From positions 47,709-73,292 of the forward strand of contig DIVG01000075.1 in the NCBI GenBank assembly GCA_002422425.1: 25,584 bases of DNA, read 5' to 3'. Numbering within the stretch: position 1 is the stretch's first letter; each line of letters begins with the position of its first letter. The notes under the pieces are model-generated. The model ran no database searches. It worked only from the letters and a program-made list of their open reading frames with translations, and was not told where the DNA came from. Below, piece by piece: positions 14,943 to 21,703 of the stretch. The translations under genes were made by a program, and so were the position numbers. The DNA comes from Akkermansiaceae bacterium UBA6138. GTDB taxonomy: Bacteria; Verrucomicrobiota; Verrucomicrobiia; Verrucomicrobiales; DEV007.

Positions 14943-15571
14943 GTAATCCCACCCCCGCCTTATCCGTCATGCTCGTCGATGATCACCTCATTGTGCGGCG
15001 CGGTCTCGCCAGTCTCATCAGTGACGAACCTGATCTCAGGGTTGTTGCCGAAGCCAGCTGCGGCGAAGAGGCCATCGCGCTTGCCTCGATCCACCGGCCC
15101 GACGTCATCGTCCTCGATCTGCGGCTCCGCGACATGAGCGGCATCGACGTGGCCGAGGCTCTCCGCGGGCACAAGATCCTGATGCTTTCCAGCTTCATGC
15201 AGGAGGAAGATGTCCGCCGCGTTTTCGACGCCGGCATTTTCGGTTACCTGTCGAAAGACAAGGACAGCACCGAGCTCCTCAAGGCGATTCGCGCCGTCGG
15301 TCAGGGGAACCGCTACCTCCCGCCCGAGATTTCACTTCTCCTCGCCAAGAGCGAGCACAGCAGCCACCTCACCGCCCGCGAGCTTGAGATTTTAAAGCTC
15401 ATCGCCGAAGGCCGCGCCAACAAGCAAATCGGCGAGATGCTGACCCTGTCGGAAAACACCGTGAAAAATCACGTGAAATCCATCCTCGCCAAGCTCAACG
15501 CCAAAGATCGCACCCATGCCGTGACCGAGGCCCTGAAACGCGGTTTATTTCAATTGGGACGGGGGAATTAA
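14939..15571 (+). CDS. NarL/FixJ-family response regulator
   Basis: A 210-aa two-domain transcription factor. The receiver domain (about 9-120) has acidic residues D14/D15, the phosphorylation site D60 in IVLDLRLRDMSG, S84 and K106 in GYLSKD. The LuxR-type DNA-binding domain (about 145-205) has LTARELEILKLIAEGRANKQ, then IGEMLTLSENTVKNHVKSIL, standard for this family. It is the cognate partner of the kinase, overlapping it by 4 nt. Target genes cannot be read from the window. Confidence 0.95.
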   Translation: MSNPTPALSVMLVDDHLIVRRGLASLISDEPDLRVVAEASCGEEAIALASIHRPDVIVLDLRLRDMSGIDVAEALRGHKILMLSSFMQEEDVRRVFDAGIFGYLSKDKDSTELLKAIRAVGQGNRYLPPEISLLLAKSEHSSHLTARELEILKLIAEGRANKQIGEMLTLSENTVKNHVKSILAKLNAKDRTHAVTEALKRGLFQLGRGN

Positions 15572-15982
15572 GGGCGGGTTGGATATGAAGTTCCTGGCGA
15601 GACCAAAGGTTCGGAAGTTTTTCGGGCTGGAGACTTTCTCCTCTTCCACGCCCGCAGTTCGGCCTCCTTCCGGGCTGTTATTGCCGCTGTCATAGCCGAC
15701 GATGGCGGTTCGTGCCTTCCGATCCGGGTGGAACATCTCAGGTATCTCGGCATTGGGAAAAATCCGGCGACAATCACGCTGGATGTTGTCACGGCGATTG
15801 CCACTGGCGGGGTCAGCCAGGGAGGTAACGATCCCTACATGATATCCGAGTGGGACAAGATCAAGCTTCCGGCTCCCGGCGGCGGGGGAAGTCAGTGGTT
15901 CCGTTCGGAAACCGGCAACGAATGGCACACGTGGGGTGTCATCATCACGCCGGAAATGATCGTTTCACCGGAACGGGAGTAG
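15572..15982 (+). pseudogene. Open frame directly after the response regulator; unrecognised gene or remnant
   Basis: The reading frame following the response-regulator TAA stays open for 137 codons to a TAG at 15980-15982, in the same phase as the regulator. It contains no ATG near its beginning; the only plausible start is GTG 15728, giving 84 aa (VEHLRYLGIGKNPATITLDV ... ending IITPEMIVSPERE). Codons from 15728 on are mostly G/C-ending and amino-acid use looks natural, less so before that point. No family is recognised. It may be a small gene starting at the GTG, a decayed gene that lost its start, or chance. An antisense frame (15545-15928) covers the same stretch and is judged less likely to be real. 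Confidence 0.35.
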
Positions 15983-16165
15983 TCGTGCCGATCGCCGCCG
16001 TTCGATCCCCGTGCCCGGGGATGTTTTTGGCGTGGTGGCATGATCGTGGCTCTTGCAAAACTATAATAATATCGGAAAGACCCGATCCGTATCGGGTTTC
16101 CGGATAGAAATCGTCCGGTTTTCCCGTCCTTTCGGATCGTTTTAACTTTTGGACTTGATAAGCTT
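15983..16165. other. Intergenic region upstream of the repeat protein
   Basis: This 183-nt stretch holds an AT-rich patch with a TATAAT at 16062-16067 but no matching -35 box, and the inverted repeat at 16071-16105. No gene is seen. Confidence 0.35.
16071..16105. repeat. Inverted repeat / hairpin in leader of the repeat protein gene
   Basis: ACCCGAT and ATCGGGT (16080-16097) pair perfectly around a 4-nt loop. Outer arms ATCGGAA and TTCCGGAT extend the pairing with small bulges. It lies 61 nt upstream of the ATG at 16166, just after a TATAAT-like element. It could be an attenuator, an operator or the terminator of the preceding region; there is no clean U-tract. Confidence 0.45.
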
Positions 16166-17170
16166 ATGACCATCTTCCGATTCCCCTGTCTTCCATCCAC
16201 TTTTTTGCAGTCCCGGGTCCCGGTTTTCCCTTGTCTTTTTCCGCTCCTCTTCGGAGTGCTTGCGATCCCTCTTCTTCCGGGTCTTCCCCTTGCTGCGCAG
16301 GAGGATAGCCTCGGACGCCTGTTTCAAGGGTTGGGCGCGCCCCTTGCCTACCGGGAGGGCGTGGCGCGCGGCGAAGCCGATGCCAGAGCCGGCTTGGCAG
16401 CTTTGCCCGGGCGATGGAATGGAACGGTCTCGTCGGCACTGGCAGCGGATTTTGCGGCTGGGTACAAAGAAGGTTACGCCCGTGAATCAGGCGGGGCCGC
16501 CGAGTCGGACCGGCGGTTCTATGAGCAGGGTCTTCGGCAGGGGGAACGCGACGGACGTGCCGGAACGGAGAAGGATCCGTCCCGGTATCACAACGCAATT
16601 CCGCGTGAGAAGCGGGCCGACTTTACCCGCGGCTATGTCGAGGCCTATGATCGGGAGGCTGGCGAAAGTTCTCTTAAGCACTACCGGAACGGGCTTGATC
16701 AGGGCGCTCGCGATGTCCGTAACGGAGTATCAAAAGACCCCTCGCGTTACCATGCGGGAATCCCCCGAGAGAAGCGCGCCGACTTTACCCGCGGCTATGT
16801 CGAGGCCTATGATCGTGAGTCAGCGGGGAGTGCGGGGCGGCATTACCAGACAGGTCTGATCCAAGGTGCCCGGGATCTTAGGAAGGGTCTGTCGAGGAAT
16901 CCGTCCAGGCACCAAGCGGCCGTTCCCCGCGAGAGGTGGGCGGAATTCGCCAAAGGCTACGACGAAGCCTACACCCTTCACTCCCGAACCCTTCCCCCTG
17001 CTCCACAAACACCGGGAACCTATGAAAATCTCGGAGCGAAATATGCGGTGATCGACCAGAAGGCCGGTTTCAGCATGGCGGAAACGCAATACATGGGAGA
17101 AGTTCCGCTCTATTTCCGGCCGGCCTTCCGGGCGGGATACCGGTCGGCTTGGAGACCACAACCTCGCTAA
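16166..17170 (+). CDS. Secreted tandem-repeat protein of unknown function
   Basis: A 334-aa protein with a long hydrophobic N-terminal signal (about 18-44, ending near LAAQ). The body is built of four related units, with a spacing of 57, 54 and 54 aa between equivalent positions. Each unit follows the pattern Y-x-x-G-x-x-x-G-x-x-D-x-R-x-G ... P-x-R ... P-R-E-x-R-A-D-F-x-x-G-Y-x-E-A-Y. Units 2 and 3 are almost identical (both carry IPREKRADFTRGYVEAYDRE), unit 1 and 4 more divergent. A ~65-aa non-repeat tail follows. The units look helical and charged, suggesting a stacked helical scaffold or peptidoglycan/nucleic-acid-facing surface, but this is guesswork. No family is recognised. No Shine-Dalgarno is seen before the ATG. 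Confidence 0.85.
   Translation: MTIFRFPCLPSTFLQSRVPVFPCLFPLLFGVLAIPLLPGLPLAAQEDSLGRLFQGLGAPLAYREGVARGEADARAGLAALPGRWNGTVSSALAADFAAGYKEGYARESGGAAESDRRFYEQGLRQGERDGRAGTEKDPSRYHNAIPREKRADFTRGYVEAYDREAGESSLKHYRNGLDQGARDVRNGVSKDPSRYHAGIPREKRADFTRGYVEAYDRESAGSAGRHYQTGLIQGARDLRKGLSRNPSRHQAAVPRERWAEFAKGYDEAYTLHSRTLPPAPQTPGTYENLGAKYAVIDQKAGFSMAETQYMGEVPLYFRPAFRAGYRSAWRPQPR
16616..16653 (+). repeat. 38-bp exact direct repeat, copy 1 (within the repeat protein)
   Basis: The 38 nt encoding ADFTRGYVEAYDR are identical to 16778-16815, exactly 162 nt downstream (54 codons). Synonymous sites are identical too, so this reflects recent duplication or gene conversion rather than protein-level selection alone. 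Confidence 0.9.
16778..16815 (+). repeat. 38-bp exact direct repeat, copy 2 (within the repeat protein)
   Basis: Second copy of the identical 38 nt, one 162-nt unit after copy 1. The equivalent positions of the next unit (around 16940) are clearly diverged. Confidence 0.9.
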
Positions 17171-17268
17171 CGAATTTCTTCCAGCTGCTAAATTAAGGAA
17201 GCACTCCTTCTTCCGAGGGGGGAAATTTCGGCGGTTTTAGGGACGGTGACTGTAAAGATTTTTCGGAA

Positions 17269-17799
17269 CTATTCCGGTGACGTCGCAAGCGACTGCCTCA
17301 GAGTTCCGGTCGCAGCGAAATCCCATTTGCCACCGTAGCGGAGGTCATCGATGAGCCACCCTTTTGCCGTCTTTTTCAGAATGAGAAAATCGGTCCATTG
17401 AATAGTGTCGCCGCCTTCAGTGCGGGTGCAGGTTACCGCTACCTCGGCACTGTCTCCGGTGACGGTTGCCGGACCTACGATTGAGGTCTGCGGCCCTTCG
17501 AAGAGACTGCTGAAAAGATCTCCGTCCACCCAGGGTGGTTTTTCATCAGGCGATTTTTTCTTGAATTCGGCCTGCTCCTTCTGAGCCCTGGTGATCGCGC
17601 TGCTTAATTCTTCGGTGGCGCGCGGAGCTAGCGGGGCCCATCCCTCGACCGTGGGAAGGCTATGCAGACCCAGCCGCCGAAGTTCGGTGTAAAAAACTTC
17701 CGCCGCCTCCTTCGGGTCGGCGGGAATGTCGCCGGCTCCGAGGTCGATGGGGGAATACGAGGAAAAACAAAGAAGCGTAATGAGGATTCGCAGGTTCAT
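17269..17799 (-). CDS. DUF3828-like secreted protein
   Basis: A 176-aa protein with an N-terminal signal peptide (MNLRILITLLCFSSYSPIDL, cleavage near GAG). The mature part contains AAEVFYTELRRLGLHSLPTV, the acidic VDGDLFSSLFEGPQTS, TGDSAEVAVTCTRTEGG and a closing WTDFLILKKTAKGWLIDDLR. This order (helix, DGDxFSSLFEG, beta strands, GWxIDDxxY) is typical of DUF3828 and related NTF2-like periplasmic proteins; function unknown. It is convergent with the repeat protein gene and divergent from the ECF sigma gene, 216 nt away. Confidence 0.72.
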   Translation of the reverse strand: MNLRILITLLCFSSYSPIDLGAGDIPADPKEAAEVFYTELRRLGLHSLPTVEGWAPLAPRATEELSSAITRAQKEQAEFKKKSPDEKPPWVDGDLFSSLFEGPQTSIVGPATVTGDSAEVAVTCTRTEGGDTIQWTDFLILKKTAKGWLIDDLRYGGKWDFAATGTLRQSLATSPE

Positions 17800-17883
17800 A
17801 GGGTATCACACGAACAAGATCCCAAGGAAACGGTTGAATCCTGTCTTGTCCAGAATATTTGGGAATACCCGCCGGTCCCGGAT

Positions 17884-17924
17884 CCCCTTCAGGGGCGGCA
17901 TGTTCCGCCCGGCGCTTCGTCGGG
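17884..17924. promoter_or_regulatory. Cluster of short overlapping hairpins between divergent genes
   Basis: CCCC-TTCA-GGGG, then GGGCGG-CATGTT-CCGCCC (17893-17910, perfect 6 bp), then CCCGGC-GCTTC-GTCGGG (17908-17924, one G-U) follow one another with overlapping arms, so they are mutually exclusive folds. They lie between the starts of the DUF3828-like gene and the ECF sigma gene. A regulatory leader role is possible; no promoter was identified. Confidence 0.35.
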
Positions 17925-18015
17925 CTAAACCGATCGAATACTTTTCTCCCCCTCAAAAATAATTCGTAATCATCGGGCACGCCGGGACAATCACTCCCCG
18001 CAGGGACATCCCCCG

Positions 18016-18561
18016 ATGAAACCGTTGAAAAATCACCCTTCCCCCGAGATCGAGATTCTCATCGAAGCGCATCGTCCGCGCCTCCTTGCCTTTCTCGTTT
18101 CTCTCACGGGAAGCCGGGCCGCGGCCGACGATCTCGCGCAGGAGACCTGCCTCGTGCTTTGGGAAAAGCGCGAGACCTTCGATCCGACGGGCGATTTCCG
18201 AGCCTGGGCTTTTCGCATTGCCTTTCTCCAGACGCAGAACTACCGCCGCAAGCTCGCCCGTCAGCAGAGCCGCGAACTGCCCGGCGACGAACTCTTTGAC
18301 CGCATCGCCGCCGCTGCGATGGAATCGTACGGTCAGAGCGATCTCGAGGAGGCACGCCACCATGCGCTCCTCATCTGCCTGAAGAAACTTTCCGAACCCC
18401 ACCGGGACCTGCTCCTGAGGCGCTATCAGGACGGCACCTCGCTCGAGCACCTCAGCAGCGAGGCCAATCTCAATCGCAATGCGATGGCGCAAAAACTTTT
18501 CCGCATCAAACAGACCCTGGTGCGCTGTGTCGAAAAACAGATCGGCACCGCGAAACTCTGA
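18016..18561 (+). CDS. ECF-type RNA polymerase sigma factor (Rhodopirellula/Verrucomicrobium-type)
   Basis: A 181-aa extracytoplasmic-function sigma factor. Region 2 spans about residues 12-77 (LIEAHRPRLLAFLVSLTGSR, ADDLAQETCLVLWEK, GDFRAWAFRIAFLQTQNYRR), binding core polymerase and the -10 element. Region 4 spans about 120-175 (LKKLSEPHRDLLLRRYQDGT, then NAMAQKLFRIKQTLVRCVEK), contacting the -35 element. The phrasing, especially FRAWAFRIAxxxxxNYRRK and RNAMAQKLFRIK, fits the sigma family expanded in Planctomycetes and Verrucomicrobiota. An AGGGA element lies about 14 nt before the ATG. The next gene, 25 nt downstream, begins with an anti-sigma-like domain, so the pair should form a signalling unit. 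Confidence 0.9.
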   Translation: MKPLKNHPSPEIEILIEAHRPRLLAFLVSLTGSRAAADDLAQETCLVLWEKRETFDPTGDFRAWAFRIAFLQTQNYRRKLARQQSRELPGDELFDRIAAAAMESYGQSDLEEARHHALLICLKKLSEPHRDLLLRRYQDGTSLEHLSSEANLNRNAMAQKLFRIKQTLVRCVEKQIGTAKL

Positions 18562-18586
18562 TTCCCTTTTTTCCTTTTCCTTTTCC
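18562..18586 (+). promoter_or_regulatory. 25-nt homopyrimidine tract in place of a ribosome binding site
   Basis: The whole gap between the sigma factor TGA and the ATG of the next gene consists of C and T, with a CCTTTT-like repeat. There is no Shine-Dalgarno. Such a tract could be a ribosomal protein S1 landing site or a slippage-prone element; both are inference. Confidence 0.45.
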
Positions 18587-21500
18587 ATGACGAACGACAA
18601 CGACAAGCAGGAGTTCCAGGCCATCCTCGCCGCCCTCGGCGAACGCGAGCTCACTGACTGGGAACGCGAGCGGCTCTGGGCCCTGCTCGAGGATGACGGG
18701 TCGAGGCTGGGCGAGTTTACCGCCCATTGCTTCCTCGGCGTCGAGATGGGTTCGCTCACCTCCGCGCAACTCGCCGGCGTGGGGATAGAGCGCAACCCGG
18801 GCAATGTCGTGACGCTACCGGGAGTTCGCGAGCGGGAAACGCAGGTTAAACACTCACAGCGCTTCCGCGCCCTCGCAGTCGCCGCCGCCCTTGCCGCGCT
18901 CCTCGTGGCGGGGATCTACTTCGGGAAAAGGGAAACAAAGAATGAGCCACGCGAGCTCGTCGCGACTGCGCCGAAGGATCTCCCGGTGACGAAGACCTCC
19001 CAGTCCCAACCGCAAACGGGAACTGTCCGCCGGGCCTCGCTCTCCCTCGACGACCCGAACGACGAAGCTGTCGCCCTCAGCGGAGCGGCCGCTCTTGCCA
19101 ACAGCCGGACGCCGCGGGGTGGTCTGCCCGAGGGATCAAGCAGCGTGCCCGAGACGATCTCGTTCAACCACCACGTGCGGCCCATCCTCTCGGAAAACTG
19201 TTTTTTCTGCCACGGTCCTGACGAGCAGAAGCGCAAGGCCGACCTGCGTCTCGATACCCGCGAAGGCGCCACTGAAGATCTCGGCGGTTATGCCGCGATC
19301 GTGCCGGGAAAGGTCGAAACGAGCGAGGCGTGGCAGCGCATTCTCTCCGACGATCCCGACTCGGTCATGCCTCCGCCGGACTCGCATCGCGTCCTCAGCG
19401 CGGCGGATCGTGAGATCCTGAAACGATGGATCGAGGGCGGGGCGGTCTATGATCCCCACTGGGCGTTCATGTCGCCGGTGCGCCCTCCGGTGCCCGAAGT
19501 GGCGTCTTCCGATCAGGTGAAAAATCCGATCGATTCCTTCATCCTCCATCGCCTCGAGGCAGAGGGGCTCGCTCCGAATCCGCCCGCTGCGGCGCGGGTC
19601 GTTCTGCGTCGTCTTTCTCTCGATCTCACCGGTCTGCCGCCGACGCCTGCCGAACTGGCCGCGTTTGAAAAGGCCTTCGGTGAAGATTCCGATGCCGCCG
19701 TCACCGCGTCGGTCTATCGTCTCCTCGAATCACCCCACTACGGGGAGCGCATGGCGCTGCCGTGGCTCGACGCGGCCCGTTATTCGGATTCGAACGGCTT
19801 CCAGCAGGATGGCAATCGCCACCAGTGGCCGTGGCGCGACTGGGTCGTGAGAGCCTACAACAAAAACATGCCCTTTGACCGCTTCACGGTTGAGCAGCTC
19901 GCCGGAGACCTGCTCCCCGAGCCGACGCAGGACCAGCTCATCGCGACCGCCTTCAACCGCAATCACATGCTCAACGGCGAGGGCGGGGCCATCGCCGAAG
20001 AGCAGCGCATCAACAATGTCATCGATCGCGTCGACACCACCGCGACGACCTGGCTGGGTCTGACGATGGCCTGTGCGCAGTGCCACACGCACAAGTACGA
20101 TCCCATCACGCACGAGGAGTATTTCCAGTTCTTCGCCTTCTTCAACAACCTCCCCGAGAGCGGCGTCGTCGATCAACGATCCGGACAGGGCTGCGCCTTC
20201 GGGTCCGGTGCCACCGTCCAGGTTTCGCGTCCCTGGCTGAATCTTCCGACCGACGAGCAGACTGCGGAGAAGGCCAGGCTTGAGGGCGAGATCAAGGCGA
20301 CAGAAGAACGCATCAACTCGCTAACCGAGGCAATCACCCCGCCTAGAAAAGCATGGGAAGCGAGTTTCACCCCGGCGGAGCTGGAAAATCGTACCCGCTT
20401 CCCGGGCAACACCGCGGTGATCCTGCGCCTGCCCGAGGACAAGCGCAACCCGACCCAGAAGCGTGACGCGACCGAGTTTTTCCTTCTCTCGGGGAATCAC
20501 GAAAATCCCGAATGGCTCGAGCTGGGCAAAACGATCAAGTCGAAGCGCGAGGCACTGCGCGCCGTTAACGAATCCATCGTCCAGATCATGGTGATGGAGG
20601 AAAATCCCGCCGACAAAACCCGCGAGACCTTCGTTCTGACCCGCGGCGACTACCAGCAGCCTGCCGCCAAGGTGACGCCCGGCACCCCCGCCTTCCTCCC
20701 CGCGATGGCCGGCGATCTTCCGACGAACCGGCTCGGTCTCGCGAGGTGGCTCACCGATCCGACGCATCCGCTCACCGCCCGCGTCACGGTGAACCGGCTC
20801 TGGCAGCAGTTCTTCGGCGTCGGGATCGTCAAGACCTCCGAGGACTTCGGTGTCCAGGGCGAGCTGCCGATCCATCCGGAACTGCTCGACTGGCTCGCGG
20901 TCGAGTTCGTCGAATCGGGATGGGACGTGCAGCATCTCGTGAAGCTTATCGTGACCAGTGCGACCTACCGGCAGGACGCGACCTTTACCCCTGAAAAAAA
21001 CGAGCTCGATCCGGCGAATCGACTGCTCTCGCGAGGCACCCGGGCGCGGCTCCCTGCGATGCTCCTGCGCGATCAGGCGCTCGCCGTCTCGGGCCTGCTC
21101 ATCCCCGAGGTCGGCGGAGTCCCCGTCTACCCGAAGCAGCCCGAGGGGCTCTGGGAGGAGTTTTCCTTCGGCAAGATCAGCTACCCCGCGCTCACGGAGA
21201 AAGAGCAGCTCTATCGTCGCAGTCTCTACACCTTCTGGCGCCGCACATCCTCGCCGCCGAACCTGTTCGACAGCTCCGCCCGGCAGGTCTGCACGGTAAA
21301 ACCCTCGACGACGAACACGCCTCTCCACGCCCTCACCCTCCTTAACGACACGACCTACGTCGAGGCGGCGAGAGCGCTCGCCCGACGCATGATGGCGGAA
21401 GCCGAAGCCGCGCCCGAGGCGAAACTGACCTTCGCCTTTGAGCTGGCGACGGGTCGTCTCCCCGACGAACGCGAGCGCCGGCTCCTCCTTAACGGATACG

Positions 21501-21655
21501 AACGCAGCCTCAATGAATTCGCCAGCTTCACCGAAGACGCGATCGCCTATGCCGCCGCCGCCGGGTCGGAGAAGGACACCCCCGTTGAACTTGCCGCCTA
21601 CACCCGCATGGCACAGGTGATTTTGAATCTTGATGAAACCCTGAACCGCCCGTGA
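18587..21655 (+). CDS. Anti-sigma-like/PSCyt1-DUF1549-DUF1553 membrane cytochrome c fusion
   Basis: A 1022-aa protein with four parts. Residues 1-60 (DNDKQEFQAILAALGERELT...) form a small acidic helical domain like the N-terminus of anti-sigma factors, without a zinc motif. One membrane helix follows (about 95-112). The PSCyt1 domain has ISFNHHVRPILSENCFFCHG with haem motif C205-x-x-C208-H209. DUF1549 starts near 313 (NPIDSFILHRLEAEGLAPNP) and carries a second CxxCH (C496-A-Q-C499-H500 in TMACAQCHTHKYDP). DUF1553 runs from about 715 to the C-terminus (RLGLARWLTDPTHPLTARVT, GVGIVKTSEDFGVQGELPIH). The bulk lies outside the cytoplasm, the first domain inside. The start is ATG 18587. It follows the sigma gene and precedes DUF1501, the standard partner of DUF1549/1553 proteins, often linked to polysaccharide use. 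Confidence 0.9.
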   Translation: MTNDNDKQEFQAILAALGERELTDWERERLWALLEDDGSRLGEFTAHCFLGVEMGSLTSAQLAGVGIERNPGNVVTLPGVRERETQVKHSQRFRALAVAAALAALLVAGIYFGKRETKNEPRELVATAPKDLPVTKTSQSQPQTGTVRRASLSLDDPNDEAVALSGAAALANSRTPRGGLPEGSSSVPETISFNHHVRPILSENCFFCHGPDEQKRKADLRLDTREGATEDLGGYAAIVPGKVETSEAWQRILSDDPDSVMPPPDSHRVLSAADREILKRWIEGGAVYDPHWAFMSPVRPPVPEVASSDQVKNPIDSFILHRLEAEGLAPNPPAAARVVLRRLSLDLTGLPPTPAELAAFEKAFGEDSDAAVTASVYRLLESPHYGERMALPWLDAARYSDSNGFQQDGNRHQWPWRDWVVRAYNKNMPFDRFTVEQLAGDLLPEPTQDQLIATAFNRNHMLNGEGGAIAEEQRINNVIDRVDTTATTWLGLTMACAQCHTHKYDPITHEEYFQFFAFFNNLPESGVVDQRSGQGCAFGSGATVQVSRPWLNLPTDEQTAEKARLEGEIKATEERINSLTEAITPPRKAWEASFTPAELENRTRFPGNTAVILRLPEDKRNPTQKRDATEFFLLSGNHENPEWLELGKTIKSKREALRAVNESIVQIMVMEENPADKTRETFVLTRGDYQQPAAKVTPGTPAFLPAMAGDLPTNRLGLARWLTDPTHPLTARVTVNRLWQQFFGVGIVKTSEDFGVQGELPIHPELLDWLAVEFVESGWDVQHLVKLIVTSATYRQDATFTPEKNELDPANRLLSRGTRARLPAMLLRDQALAVSGLLIPEVGGVPVYPKQPEGLWEEFSFGKISYPALTEKEQLYRRSLYTFWRRTSSPPNLFDSSARQVCTVKPSTTNTPLHALTLLNDTTYVEAARALARRMMAEAEAAPEAKLTFAFELATGRLPDERERRLLLNGYERSLNEFASFTEDAIAYAAAAGSEKDTPVELAAYTRMAQVILNLDETLNRP

Positions 21656-21703
21656 GGGAGCGGTTTAGCTTTTAGCCATTTTGCTTTTTAGCCACTGAAA
21701 GAA

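Noticed and set aside
15545..15928. 127-codon minus-strand frame over the post-regulator region
   Set aside because: It overlaps the response regulator end, and the plus-strand frame has better codon use; not fully excluded.
16166..17170. CRISPR array suspected from the direct repeats
   Set aside because: The repeats are in frame, 162 nt apart and encode a repeated protein; no short regular spacers.
18479..18586. 36-codon upstream extension of the cytochrome fusion gene
   Set aside because: It would overlap the sigma factor by 83 nt in another frame, and its sequence is Arg/Ser/Phe-rich from the pyrimidine tract.
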